In this document: piece by piece, positions 44,473-54,051 of the stretch
Layout: every line of letters starts with the position of its first letter
Position numbering within the stretch: position 1 is the first letter of the stretch
Assembly: GCA_016937775.1 (NCBI GenBank)
Contig: JAFGVX010000027.1
Span: 1 to 64,000 of the forward strand
Direction of reading: 5' to 3'
From: Campylobacterales bacterium
GTDB taxonomy: Bacteria > Campylobacterota > Campylobacteria > Campylobacterales > Sulfurovaceae
Length of the DNA: 64,000 bases
Program-made: the position numbers and the translations under genes
Notes under the pieces: generated by a model
The model's input: only the letters and a program-made list of their open reading frames with translations
What the model was told of the DNA's origin: nothing
The model's database searches: none

Positions 44473-45522
44473 ATGTATAAAATAGATAATGGAACATTTT
44501 TGGGCGTTCTTTTGGTTGCCCTATTCTCACTATTAGCTACCATTATATCACACATAAGCTTTATTGAAAAATATGGTATCTCTGCATTAGTAATCGGTAT
44601 CGTAATCGGTATGATTTATGCCAATAGTATTGGACATATAGAGCCCAAGAGCTGGGGAAGTGGGATAACATTTAGTGCGAAAAAAATACTTCGATTTGCG
44701 ATTGTTCTTTACGGGTTTAGAATAACCTTTCAAGAGATAGCTTCAGTGGGCGCAGAAGGGGCCTTGGTCTCTTTTATAATGTTAAGCTCAACTTTTATTT
44801 TAGGCATACTTGCCGGAGTTAAGCTTCTAAAGATGGATAGAGACACCTCCATTCTCAATGCCGCGGGTGCTTCTGTTTGCGGAGCTGCTGCCGTTCTTGC
44901 AACTGAGCCTGTTATCAAAGCCCAAGAGTACAAAGTAGCAATTGCAGTCTCTATGGTTGTGCTCTTTGGAACTATTTCGATGTTTCTTTATCCTATGCTC
45001 TACTCTTTTTTTATAGAAAATCCAAGTAGTATTTTTCATATGAGTCCAAAAGAGTTTGGTATCTATACCGGAGGAACTATCCATGAGGTTGCACAAGTAA
45101 TAGCTGTTCCTTTCGCCATTCCTAATCATCCTGAAGTTATGGCAAATAGCGCAGTTATTGTTAAGATGACGCGCGTTATGATGATTGCTCCTTTACTTAT
45201 AATATTAGGGTTGTGGTTGAGTCTCAAAGATACAAGCTCAAAATCCAATAAAGTAAAACTCGTAATCCCTTGGTTTGCTGTTTACTTTATCGGGGTTGCG
45301 GGTTTTCACTCTTTAAATATAGTGCCGAAAGATATTGTTGAAATGATTAACTATGCCGATACGTTTTTTCTTACTATGGCGATGACTGCTCTTGGTATGG
45401 GAACAAAATTCGCAAATTTTAAAACTGCAGGAGCAGCTCCATTATATGGAGCCTTTATCATGTTTATTTGGCTTGTTGTAGGCGGTTTTTTTGTCACAAA
45501 GATTGTCTGCTCTTTCATTTAA
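44473..45522 (+). CDS. YeiH-family (UPF0324) putative sulfate/sulfonate exporter
   Basis: 349 residues with about ten hydrophobic helices. Family signatures: AKKILRFAIVLYGFRITFQEI (split: KKILRFAIVLYGF), AAGASVCGAAAVLA (about 134-147) and FGIYTGGTIHEVAQVIA (about 195-211). Members are called putative sulfate exporters, with transport substrate unproven. AAAGGAAA precedes the ATG. Divergent LysR gene is its probable regulator; a role in sulfur metabolism fits the organism. Confidence 0.87.
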   Translation: MYKIDNGTFLGVLLVALFSLLATIISHISFIEKYGISALVIGIVIGMIYANSIGHIEPKSWGSGITFSAKKILRFAIVLYGFRITFQEIASVGAEGALVSFIMLSSTFILGILAGVKLLKMDRDTSILNAAGASVCGAAAVLATEPVIKAQEYKVAIAVSMVVLFGTISMFLYPMLYSFFIENPSSIFHMSPKEFGIYTGGTIHEVAQVIAVPFAIPNHPEVMANSAVIVKMTRVMMIAPLLIILGLWLSLKDTSSKSNKVKLVIPWFAVYFIGVAGFHSLNIVPKDIVEMINYADTFFLTMAMTALGMGTKFANFKTAGAAPLYGAFIMFIWLVVGGFFVTKIVCSFI

Positions 45523-45526
45523 GAGA

Positions 45527-46696
45527 TTATCTTTCGTGAAATGCCTCCGATGCAGTTTTAATAATCGGTTTTGCTATATATTCAAATACAGTTCTTCTTC
45601 CCGTGATAATATCAACACTCGTCGTCATACCCGGAGTTACTTCTATATTTTTGCCACTTTTAGAGACAAGCTCCGTTGTATCAAGTTTAATACGCACTGT
45701 AAAATAACTTTTTTCTCCTTCAGATGTTTTCTCTTTAAGTGCATCCGGAGAAATATAGATAACCTCTCCGTCAAATATCCCATAAATCGTATAATCATAT
45801 GCATCAAGTTTTACGGCCGCCTTTTGTCCTTTTTTGATAAATGAGATATCCGCAGGTTCAAGTTTCGCTTCAACGATAAGTTGATCCCCAAAAGGTACAA
45901 GCTCCATAATTATATCACCGGGTCTCACCCTTGCACCTCTTGTGGTAATGAGGATATTTTTAACGATGGAGTCGATAGGTGCATATATATCTGTTCTCTC
46001 TAAAGTAATCTTTCTATCGGCTAGCTCTTGAAGTTTTGTCGAGAGTTCCTCTTCGGCTTTGGTCATATCTGTCTGGGAATCTTGAAAATATTTGTTTCTC
46101 ACGTTTGATATCTTTCCTTTGAGCTCTGAAACCTTTGCTTTAAGCCTAATAATTTCTGTTAAACCTATATCGCCTGTGTCTAGAAGAGGCATATTAAGTT
46201 CAAGCTCTTGATTTGCAAGCTCCAAGGACTCATTAAGTGCAGAAATTTCATCATTAAGTGCTTGTTGTCTTCTTTGAAAAAGTTGTGTTTGGTTTGAAAC
46301 AAACTCAGGATACTCTTTAACACTTTCCGAAAACTTCAACTCACCTCCAAACACTTCCGCTTTAAGCCTTACCAACGTCGCCTCAAGAGCTGCTACTTTT
46401 GCTTTGCTGTCTTCATAAGCTGCTTGGGCTCTCTCTTTTGCTAAAGAGACCAACATTTCTTTAGCATGAACAAACTGCCCCTCTTTGACATATATTTTTT
46501 CAATAACTCCATCATCATATGCTTGAATTTCTTGTGTCTTAGCCGTTGCAACTATCTGCCCCGGAGCTTTAGATGTTCTATTGATCTCGGCTATATTTGC
46601 CCAAATCAAAAACGGCACTATAAGCAAAAAGAAAGAGCCGTATACTATCCAAACGGGATTGATCTTTACTAAGTAAGGAAGATTATTTTGACTCAT
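45527..46696 (-). CDS. HlyD-family type I secretion adaptor
   Basis: Membrane-fusion protein linking inner-membrane ABC exporter to outer-membrane TolC. The 389-residue protein has a short cytosolic start, one transmembrane helix (VWIVYGSFFLLIVPFLIWA, about 15-33), a barrel/lipoyl region (DDGVIEKIYVKEGQFV), about 150 residues of coiled coil, and the C-terminal HlyD signature with APIDSIVKNI and TPGMTTSVDIITGRR. I start at the ATG 46694-46696 after AAGGAGAT; the longer frame lies within the ABC gene. Overlaps the ABC gene by 14 nt. Confidence 0.9.
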   Translation of the reverse strand: MSQNNLPYLVKINPVWIVYGSFFLLIVPFLIWANIAEINRTSKAPGQIVATAKTQEIQAYDDGVIEKIYVKEGQFVHAKEMLVSLAKERAQAAYEDSKAKVAALEATLVRLKAEVFGGELKFSESVKEYPEFVSNQTQLFQRRQQALNDEISALNESLELANQELELNMPLLDTGDIGLTEIIRLKAKVSELKGKISNVRNKYFQDSQTDMTKAEEELSTKLQELADRKITLERTDIYAPIDSIVKNILITTRGARVRPGDIIMELVPFGDQLIVEAKLEPADISFIKKGQKAAVKLDAYDYTIYGIFDGEVIYISPDALKEKTSEGEKSYFTVRIKLDTTELVSKSGKNIEVTPGMTTSVDIITGRRTVFEYIAKPIIKTASEAFHER

Positions 46697-48908
46697 TATG
46701 ATCTCCTTTTTTAACTTGTGATACATTCGGCACAACAACTTTTTTTCTTGTCACTTCCACATTTTTCGGTGGCGGGGCTCCTTGTGCAGTTTGCTTTGCT
46801 TTTTGTTGATTATCTTTCAATTTTTGAAGCACCGCATTTTTCGGTCCATCAGCAACAATACCGTCATTTGTTACGATTATCAATCTATCGACGATACTCA
46901 AAAGCGCAGGTTTGTGTGTAACTAGAACGAGTGTCTGCTCTTTGGAGATATTTTCATTCAATACTCTCAAAAGATATCGCTCCGTAACATCGTCCATATT
47001 TGCCGTAGGTTCATCAAGAAGCCAAATAAGCGGTGACCAAAGGATAAGTCTTGTGACTGCAATAAGCTGTTTTTGCCCGCCTGAAACACTCTCTCCGCCT
47101 TCAGGAACCATAGTATCTAACCCTTGTGGCAAGATATTGATAAGCCTATCAAGTCCTGTCTTTTTAGCTGCCTCCATTATAGACATATCATCAATTCCTA
47201 CAAGACCTAAAAGCAGGTTATCTCTGAGGGTTCCCGAGATAAGTTTCGTGCTTTGTGGCAAATACCCCACAAGACTGGAAACTCTATCTCTTGAAATATG
47301 CTGCATGTCAATCCCACCAAGCAGTATGTTGCCACTTTTTGGTGCATACATTCCGGAAAGAAGTTTTAATAGCGTCGATTTTCCGGAGCCTATAGGTCCT
47401 AATACGCCGATCCTCTCTCCTTTATTGATGATAAGTTTTTTAAAGCTTATCGGTCTCGACTCTTCAGAGTAAGCAAATGCCACATTTTGTAGCTCATATT
47501 TTGGTTCGATATGTTGCGGCATAAGCGGTCTGTCAACCCCTTCGTTATCTAAAGGTAATTGATATATCTGCTCAATATTATCAATAGCCTCTTTTGCTCT
47601 TCCCCACTGTACGAACAAACCGGGAAGTTGCGCAACCGGAGCAAGTACTCTGCCCGAAATAATAGCAATCGCTATGAGTGAACCCATCGTGATTTGATCG
47701 GTTGTTGATGCAAGATATGCCCCCCACGCAATAAGGGAAACATAACTGATTTGTTGAAAAAAAGCGGCAAAAAATGTTGCTTGCTCTGTGTAATGTTTTA
47801 TGGTAATATCATCATGAATCACATCTTCGGTAAGCGCATTCCATCTGTTTTGTACAGAGTATGAGCCACCGGTTGCTTTGATATTTTCTGCATTTTCAAC
47901 CGTCTCTACAAGTACTCCAAGTTTTTTATGAGAGGCGAATGTTGATGCTTTTGTTAACTCTTCTATCTTGTTTTTATATCTCCATGCCGTAGCCAAAGAA
48001 ACAGCTAAAAAAACAAGAGGAATCATTCCCATACTTATGCCACCCAACATAATAATAACTGCAATAAAAAGCAAAACAAACGGAAAATCTATCACGATAT
48101 AAATTGCAGCCGAAGAGATAAAACCTCTCACAAAAGCATAACTTTGAAGTTGCCCCGAAAGCGTTCCGACACTTTTTGGCAAAGCATCAGAGCGAATTTT
48201 AAGAAATCTGCTAAAAATGTCGTGCGAATACCTTCTATCCATGTCCGTAGAAGCATGGTCTAAAATGATTGACCTTGCTATCTTTAAGATCATCTCAAGC
48301 CCAATAGCGATAAATACACCAATAGCCAAAGAGACAAGTGTTGATAATCCTTTAGTAGGGATAACCCTGTCATAAACCTGCATACTGAAAAATGAAGAAG
48401 AGAGCGCTAAAAGATTGATACTCACCGTTGCAATGGCTGCTTGAATGACAAATTTCTTTTGCTCAAGAGCAATACTTCTAAACATATCATAAGCAGAGCG
48501 TTTTTTTGTATCGACCCGCTCAACTCTAATGGAGGCAAAAATGGAACTTGGCAAAAAGAGATCATAATATTTAATCCCGTCCGGACCGTCGCATTTCCAT
48601 GTTCCATCCCCAACTCTCTCTAAAACAATTTTTAGTCCAATTTCAGGTAAAAAAACGATGGCGGGAAGCATATCTTCATTGATCTCGCTTGTCCATTTAG
48701 GCGCCTTGAGATTATATGCACTAAAGAGATTTTCATATAGCTCCAAAGTAAACTCTTTGGAAGGGCTTGCCTCTTCAAGTGCCATTTTGTCAAATTTTTC
48801 ATACTCATATTTTGATATTCTGGAATTTGCAAACTGGGGAATAAAGCAAGAATTAATTAGCCAATCAAGGTCATCTCTTTGAGTTTTAGCATCATTATAA
48901 ATTTTCAT
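46683..48908 (-). CDS. Type I secretion ABC transporter (LapB-like)
   Basis: 741 residues. The first 130 form a C39-like domain without an obvious catalytic Cys-His pair, so it probably binds rather than cuts the substrate, as in LapB/HlyB types. Six-helix membrane domain at about 145-430. ATPase domain: Walker A GPIGSGKST, signature VSGGQKQ, Walker B LIWLLDEPTANMDD, switch His in LVTHKP. A 60-residue Lys/Pro-rich tail follows. Overlaps both neighbours (TolC-SPOR by 4 nt, HlyD by 14 nt). Confidence 0.92.
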   Translation of the reverse strand: MKIYNDAKTQRDDLDWLINSCFIPQFANSRISKYEYEKFDKMALEEASPSKEFTLELYENLFSAYNLKAPKWTSEINEDMLPAIVFLPEIGLKIVLERVGDGTWKCDGPDGIKYYDLFLPSSIFASIRVERVDTKKRSAYDMFRSIALEQKKFVIQAAIATVSINLLALSSSFFSMQVYDRVIPTKGLSTLVSLAIGVFIAIGLEMILKIARSIILDHASTDMDRRYSHDIFSRFLKIRSDALPKSVGTLSGQLQSYAFVRGFISSAAIYIVIDFPFVLLFIAVIIMLGGISMGMIPLVFLAVSLATAWRYKNKIEELTKASTFASHKKLGVLVETVENAENIKATGGSYSVQNRWNALTEDVIHDDITIKHYTEQATFFAAFFQQISYVSLIAWGAYLASTTDQITMGSLIAIAIISGRVLAPVAQLPGLFVQWGRAKEAIDNIEQIYQLPLDNEGVDRPLMPQHIEPKYELQNVAFAYSEESRPISFKKLIINKGERIGVLGPIGSGKSTLLKLLSGMYAPKSGNILLGGIDMQHISRDRVSSLVGYLPQSTKLISGTLRDNLLLGLVGIDDMSIMEAAKKTGLDRLINILPQGLDTMVPEGGESVSGGQKQLIAVTRLILWSPLIWLLDEPTANMDDVTERYLLRVLNENISKEQTLVLVTHKPALLSIVDRLIIVTNDGIVADGPKNAVLQKLKDNQQKAKQTAQGAPPPKNVEVTRKKVVVPNVSQVKKGDHNESK

Positions 48909-50491
48909 TGTTTTTGCTCCAAAGTATTTTTCTCTTTCATCTTAACAGGTAATGCATTTTTATCCACTTCTGCTCTAACAACTTTCAAATCATCATACAT
49001 TTCTGCCTTGTCCTCATAGGGACCTATCAAAAGCCTTGTATATGTATCATAGTGAAATGCCATACTTTTATAGCCTGCTTTTTCTGCTCTTTGTGCCACA
49101 TCACTCTCTTGAGTATCTTCTTTTGAGCCTATTTGTATATAAAATTTCTCTATTTTGTTTATCTCATTTATAGTTATGTTTTCCGGCTCTTTTTTATTTT
49201 TAGCCTGCAGCATATCCGGAGATTCCGGACGCGCATAATCATCCCCCAAAACACCACCCATTACATCTATATTGCCTGCTAAAAGATCAAGAGTATAGCT
49301 TGAGCTTATCAAAACACTATTGAGTTGGGCATAAGCTATTTTGCTATTTGTTAATTCCCTGGATGTATTAACAAGATCTAGCCACTGCTTCTTGCCTGCC
49401 AAAAAAAGTCTTTTATAGGAGGCTAAAACATTTGAAGAGGCATCAATGGTGCTTTTTTGAGATTTTTGTCTTATAAGTGCCGCCGTGTAATCATTGTAAG
49501 CAAAGTGAATCTTATCTGTCAAATCTCTCTGTTTTGACTCTTTTTCATAGATAAGTTTCATTACCTTTGCCTCTGCCTCTTGTATCCCCGATAATGCCGA
49601 GAGTCCGGCTCCCGGAGATGCATTCACAGAAAGGTACACTGCCGTATCACTATTGTATCCGGTATCAAAAGGATCAGTCCCTGCCGTTCTTTTTTCCACA
49701 ACTACAGAAACATCCGGCCAAATAGCCGCTTTTGCTACAGACTTGTCTGCTTTTGCGGTTTCCACTTGTGCCTCTAATTTTCTTAGAGCAGGATGCGTCT
49801 GCTCCATTCTATCAACATAATAGTTCACAGGACTAAGCATCTCTTTTTGTTTATTACTATAGATATCAATATTTTCACTAAAATGTTTACTTGTTAAAAG
49901 CTCCATTTGAGACAGCGCGGAGCTCATAGTTGATTTTGCAGAACTCAAATCACTTTCAGCTTGATATATTCTTGATTTTAAAAGTTCAAGATCGGCCCTC
50001 GAAGAGACACCGGCTGCTATTCTTCGCTCTAACATGGCACGCAAATCATTAAGCTCGTCAAGTCCATCTTGAAGTGCTTTTACACTTCCTTTTGCATTGA
50101 GATAAGACTCAATTGTTCCGATAAGTGTTTCAATGAGGATATAAGCATTTTCTCTCAGCTCAAATCTAGATGCCTTCTCTGAAGCGACAGCCGAATTGTG
50201 TTTTGCATTAAGCTTTCCTCCCGTCCAAATAGGCTGGCTTACTGCCAAAGTAAGACCCTCTACACCCTTGTCAGTTCTGTATGCGCTTGCTCTTGGTGTA
50301 GGAAAATAACTCCACATTGCACCGTTAACTCTTGCGGTTGAACCCCTAAGAAGCTGCTCATATATCTTTATATTTGGATGTGTTTTAACGGTTGAACGGA
50401 TAAGCTCATCTACGCTATATGAACTTTTTGCATCGTAATCAGCCGACAAAAAAGTAGTTATCATCAAAAAAATAATGAGTGATATGCGCAT
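48905..50491 (-). CDS. TolC-family outer-membrane channel fused to a SPOR domain
   Basis: 528 residues. Signal peptide to about 17; two repeats of the outer-membrane efflux protein fold (about 25-415) with long coiled-coil helices; then a linker and, from about 445 to 520, a SPOR-like domain (FYIQIGSKEDT, YTRLLIGPYEDKAEMYDDL) known for binding denuded peptidoglycan. First gene of the type I secretion operon. A SPOR tail on the TolC component would anchor the channel to the cell wall, perhaps at division sites. No RTX-type or large adhesin substrate is within this window. Confidence 0.86.
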   Translation of the reverse strand: MRISLIIFLMITTFLSADYDAKSSYSVDELIRSTVKTHPNIKIYEQLLRGSTARVNGAMWSYFPTPRASAYRTDKGVEGLTLAVSQPIWTGGKLNAKHNSAVASEKASRFELRENAYILIETLIGTIESYLNAKGSVKALQDGLDELNDLRAMLERRIAAGVSSRADLELLKSRIYQAESDLSSAKSTMSSALSQMELLTSKHFSENIDIYSNKQKEMLSPVNYYVDRMEQTHPALRKLEAQVETAKADKSVAKAAIWPDVSVVVEKRTAGTDPFDTGYNSDTAVYLSVNASPGAGLSALSGIQEAEAKVMKLIYEKESKQRDLTDKIHFAYNDYTAALIRQKSQKSTIDASSNVLASYKRLFLAGKKQWLDLVNTSRELTNSKIAYAQLNSVLISSSYTLDLLAGNIDVMGGVLGDDYARPESPDMLQAKNKKEPENITINEINKIEKFYIQIGSKEDTQESDVAQRAEKAGYKSMAFHYDTYTRLLIGPYEDKAEMYDDLKVVRAEVDKNALPVKMKEKNTLEQKQ

Positions 50492-50728
50492 TGAAACCCT
50501 TGAATTATAGATAAATCTGGGACAATTATATCAAAAAAATAAAAAAATAAAATTAATTAAAATCTATATATTTTCTTGAATTTTGATATATTTCAAAATA
50601 CAAATAATCCCCCGCTAGCCTTTATTTCAATCTCTTAAGAATACTCAAATAATCTATAAATTTAGCTTGATTGCAGAGTTTTATAATTTTAACCAAATCT
50701 GTATTATGCAACTTTAATAGACTTAACA

Positions 50729-50734
50729 TATAAT
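50729..50734 (+). promoter_or_regulatory. -10 box of the second L,D-transpeptidase gene
   Basis: TATAAT, predicted start point near 50741, 24 nt before the ATG. Confidence 0.5.
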
Positions 50735-50764
50735 TAGAGAAAAAATTAGCCGTTTTGGAGATGT

Positions 50765-52471
50765 ATGCGGATTGTCTCTTTTGTATTTTTTATGTTTAGT
50801 ATAGCTCTTTTTGCAAATCAAATATCTATCGATTCAGCTTCAAATGAGATACGCTATTCGCTCGATCGTAAAATTGATTCAAAATATAAAAATATCGTAA
50901 AAAGTATCTATGCCGAAAACAACTATGTTCCTTTGTGGACAGGATTATCACAAAAAGAGAGACTTTCACAACTCTTAAGTGTATTGAATGATCCGACATT
51001 CAATTATAAATCAAAAGATTTTGGACAAAAAAGCATAAAAAAACTTTTCTATTATATAGACAATAATCAAGTTCCCGAAAAATATAAAGCAAAAGTTTAT
51101 GCACGTCTTGATGTTGCTTTAACAAATAGTTTTGTTGCACTTATAGATTTTATCGTTGTAGGAGATGTTGATTGGGCTCTTGTCAAAAAGAAGATTGCAC
51201 GGCTTAAAGATGATGAAGATATAAAATCAAATTGGGAGCTCCAAGGGAAAACTTTTCCCAACATCTCACCCATCATCCAAGCTATTAATGAAAGTAAAAT
51301 AAAAGAGTATCTTCTCGATCAGCTTCCGCTAAAAACAAAATATCTTGATTTGATTGAAACATATAAAAAATATAATTCAATGGATAATTTTGAAGAAATT
51401 CCTTATGCGTATGATGATTTAAAAGAGGGTGATAGCTCTCAGAGAATTCTACTCATTAAACAGTTGCTGGTAAAACTCGGTGATTATCCGCGCAACATAA
51501 AACTCAATACATATTTTGATCCTACACTTAAAAAAGCTGTTTTGCAATATCAGCAAAGATACAATATTGAGAAAACGGGAGTAATCGATAAAGTAACAAA
51601 CTATTATATGAACCAAAGTCGTTATAAACATTTGCAAAGCATCATCATCAACCTCGATAAAACAAAGATATACCCAAGTACTTTTGAAGATGAGTATGTG
51701 GAGGTCAATATTCCCCATTATGAGATGAGCTACTATAAAAATGGAAAAAGAAAATTTAATACCAAATTGGTCGTAGGCAGAATCGATAGACCTACACCTA
51801 TCTTTAATGATGCTATTCAATATATGGTCATCAACCCAACATGGACAATTCCCGATAGTCTTATCAAAAGAGATCTTATAGGTGTACTTAGAGAACATCC
51901 CGATTATCTCAGAGAGAATAACATCAAAGTATTCTCCGGCACCAAAGAGATAAAAATCACGGTTGATGATATCGCCGAATATGAAGACAGTAAAAGAGTT
52001 GTGCCTTTTAGATTTGTGCAAAATCCGGGTGATAATAATGCACTTGGGAGAGTTAAGTTTATGTTCCCGAATCGATATGCCGTTTATTTGCATGATACGG
52101 ACAATAAAGATCTCTTTACGCGAAGATATAGGGTCTATAGTTCAGGCTGTATGCGCCTAGAGAATCCTTTTACTTTTGCAAATTATCTCTTAGAACATGC
52201 GGGCTCTAAATATGATAAAAAGAAAATCAAAGAAATAATTGAGACCGATAAACCAACTACTATCAATCTCAAAAAAAGTGTACCCGTGCATATTGTTTAC
52301 TTTACAGTCAACAGAAAAAACGGGTTGGATTATTTTGATTACGATATTTATATGTACGATCAAATCATTTGGGAATCTACAAGTCAAAACTATAAGAAAA
52401 AATTTGAAGCGCCGAAAAAACGAATGATACGTGTTGAAAAAAATGCAAAAGACGAGACGCCTGCGCCTTAA
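50765..52471 (+). CDS. L,D-transpeptidase of the YcbB type, second copy
   Basis: 568 residues with the same plan as the protein at 10941-12581: signal peptide (about 1-17), helical scaffold, peptidoglycan-binding domain (about 225-285) and YkuD domain (about 310-470). Signatures: VGRIDRPTPIFN, INPTWTIPDSLI, the His in YLHDTDN and the nucleophilic Cys in SSGCMRLENP. The residue before Gly-Cys is Ser, not His as in the paralogue; E. coli YcbB also varies here, so activity is likely. A C-terminal extension with basic residues is unique to this copy. Convergent with the oxidoreductase (4-nt overlap). Confidence 0.88.
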   Translation: MRIVSFVFFMFSIALFANQISIDSASNEIRYSLDRKIDSKYKNIVKSIYAENNYVPLWTGLSQKERLSQLLSVLNDPTFNYKSKDFGQKSIKKLFYYIDNNQVPEKYKAKVYARLDVALTNSFVALIDFIVVGDVDWALVKKKIARLKDDEDIKSNWELQGKTFPNISPIIQAINESKIKEYLLDQLPLKTKYLDLIETYKKYNSMDNFEEIPYAYDDLKEGDSSQRILLIKQLLVKLGDYPRNIKLNTYFDPTLKKAVLQYQQRYNIEKTGVIDKVTNYYMNQSRYKHLQSIIINLDKTKIYPSTFEDEYVEVNIPHYEMSYYKNGKRKFNTKLVVGRIDRPTPIFNDAIQYMVINPTWTIPDSLIKRDLIGVLREHPDYLRENNIKVFSGTKEIKITVDDIAEYEDSKRVVPFRFVQNPGDNNALGRVKFMFPNRYAVYLHDTDNKDLFTRRYRVYSSGCMRLENPFTFANYLLEHAGSKYDKKKIKEIIETDKPTTINLKKSVPVHIVYFTVNRKNGLDYFDYDIYMYDQIIWESTSQNYKKKFEAPKKRMIRVEKNAKDETPAP

Positions 52472-53421
52472 ACTTTGGCTAAGATATGCGTGGCAATTTT
52501 ATGTCCATGATTAAGTGCAATTGCTATACTGCCTCCACTTTTAAAAGCAATATCTCCCGCAATATAAAGACCTTTTGTCGGTGTCTCATAATTTTCATCA
52601 AAAATAGGCTCAAGCTTTTCATTGAGAGCAATCGCACATTTTTTGAGGAAATCCAAAGGTGTCGAACCCCCTATAGCATAAATGATTCTATCATACACTT
52701 CACTCTCATCATTATCAAAAAATACCTTCGCCTTCCCACGCTCATTCTCTAAAGCGACGATATCGACTCCAAACTTTGCACTCAAAAGATCATCATCTAA
52801 AAAATTAGCAAACATCTCCTGGTTTGTGGGATTTGGACGAGTGAGCATATCTCTTCTATATGTAAGTGTTACCTCATTTGTTTTTGAGAGCTCACATGCA
52901 TACTCTACGGCGCTATCTCCTCCGCCTACAACCAAAATACTCTCACCATTACCGCATCTGTCCAAATTAAAGTTTACAATAGTTTTTAGCGAAAGGGGAA
53001 TGGAATATGCCGGCATATTCGGTTTACCCATTTTTCCCACACTTATAACGATATTTTTAGATGTAAAAGTTCCACATGTTGTAACTATCATAAAAAGATC
53101 ATTCTCTTTTTTTACACTATCAACTTCGCAATTAAACTTCGCTTCAATAAGATGATTATCTAAAAGCGAGTCAAAATAGTTTAGCGTGGACTCTTTTGTA
53201 CCGTCTTTAAAATCTATATTTCCTAAAAGCTCAACGCTTTTACCTTGCCAATCTTTATCCACCCTTTTTTGATCTTTATAAAATTTACGGATAGTTTGAG
53301 AATGGTTGCACCCTTTTTCTATAATCATTATCTTTTTGATACCCAAAATTTTCGATTCAACAGCAACACCAATACCTCCGGGACCACCACCTACGATTAT
53401 AAGATCATAAATTTCATTCAT
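52468..53421 (-). CDS. FAD/NAD(P)-dependent oxidoreductase, thioredoxin-reductase-like fold
   Basis: 317 residues with two dinucleotide-binding motifs: IVGGGPGGIGVAVES near the N-terminus (FAD) and VVGGGDSAVEYACEL at about 160-174 (NAD(P)H), and an FAD-closing segment GLYIAGDIAF. There is no CxxC redox motif, so it is not a thioredoxin reductase; it resembles YpdA/CzcO-like or ferredoxin-NADP reductase-like flavoproteins. Substrate unknown. Gap to ruvC is 28 nt, same strand. Confidence 0.85.
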   Translation of the reverse strand: MNEIYDLIIVGGGPGGIGVAVESKILGIKKIMIIEKGCNHSQTIRKFYKDQKRVDKDWQGKSVELLGNIDFKDGTKESTLNYFDSLLDNHLIEAKFNCEVDSVKKENDLFMIVTTCGTFTSKNIVISVGKMGKPNMPAYSIPLSLKTIVNFNLDRCGNGESILVVGGGDSAVEYACELSKTNEVTLTYRRDMLTRPNPTNQEMFANFLDDDLLSAKFGVDIVALENERGKAKVFFDNDESEVYDRIIYAIGGSTPLDFLKKCAIALNEKLEPIFDENYETPTKGLYIAGDIAFKSGGSIAIALNHGHKIATHILAKV

Positions 53422-53449
53422 TGTATTTCTCCATTATTTGGATTATATC

Positions 53450-53926
53450 CTATTTTCTTAACTTTATTCTTTGAATATGCGTAAGTGCAATTGCCATAGC
53501 ATCTGTGATATCAAGCGGTTTTATCTCTTTTTGAATTTTAAGCAACTTTTTCACCATAAAAGCCACTTGTTCTTTGGTCGCTTTTCCATGGCCGGTTACT
53601 GCTTTTTTTACTTGCAAAGGAGTATACTCATAAAAATATCCCACCTCTTGAAGTATCTTAAGCGAGAGCGCACCTCTAAATTGAGCTAATTTGATGACAC
53701 TCTTTGGATTGAATGCATAAAATATATCTTCAATGGCAACTTCGTCTATCTTTTGTGTGCCCAATATCACATCAAGCCCTTCTACAAGCTCGATTATCTG
53801 TTCTTGAAGGACGGGGGCTTTGAGTTTAAGCAAACCTGCCTCCACTAAAGAAATTTTCACACCATCAAATGAGAGTATGCAATACCCTAAATTACGACTC
53901 CCGGGATCAATTCCAAGTATATTCAT
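53450..53926 (-). CDS. ruvC: Holliday junction endonuclease RuvC
   Basis: Resolves Holliday junctions with RuvAB. The 158-residue protein starts [14 protein letters not shown] with the catalytic Asp at 7, has EDIFYAFNP (second acidic site at about 66) and the C-terminal acidic pair in [13 protein letters not shown] (about 136-148). Divergent from dnaA; a TCATTCACA box overlaps its start codon, placing it at the replication origin. Confidence 0.94.
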   Translation of the reverse strand: MNILGIDPGSRNLGYCILSFDGVKISLVEAGLLKLKAPVLQEQIIELVEGLDVILGTQKIDEVAIEDIFYAFNPKSVIKLAQFRGALSLKILQEVGYFYEYTPLQVKKAVTGHGKATKEQVAFMVKKLLKIQKEIKPLDITDAMAIALTHIQRIKLRK

Positions 53927-54021
53927 TCACACCTTTTTTCACATAGTGAACAAAATTGTTCAACTCTTTTTTATAGCCTTATATTAACTAAATTTTGATA
54001 AAATAATGAAAGTTATTCACA
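53923..54021. other. Replication origin, upstream part
   Basis: The ruvC-dnaA intergenic region carries 9-mers resembling epsilonproteobacterial DnaA boxes: TCATTCACA (53923-53931), TTTTTCACA (53935-53943) and TTATTCACA (54013-54021), around an AT-rich stretch (53960-54010) suited to unwinding. TCATTCACA is the Helicobacter pylori consensus box; the others differ in one or two positions. Together with the strand switch of surrounding genes, this marks the likely oriC, bipartite with the dnaA-dnaN spacer. Confidence 0.75.
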
Positions 54022-54051
54022 TTAAGTTTAAAAATTTACGGAGTTGGTGTT

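Noticed and set aside
52468-53421. Thioredoxin reductase
   Set aside because: The fold matches, but the CxxC redox motif is missing, so only a general flavoprotein oxidoreductase call is justified.
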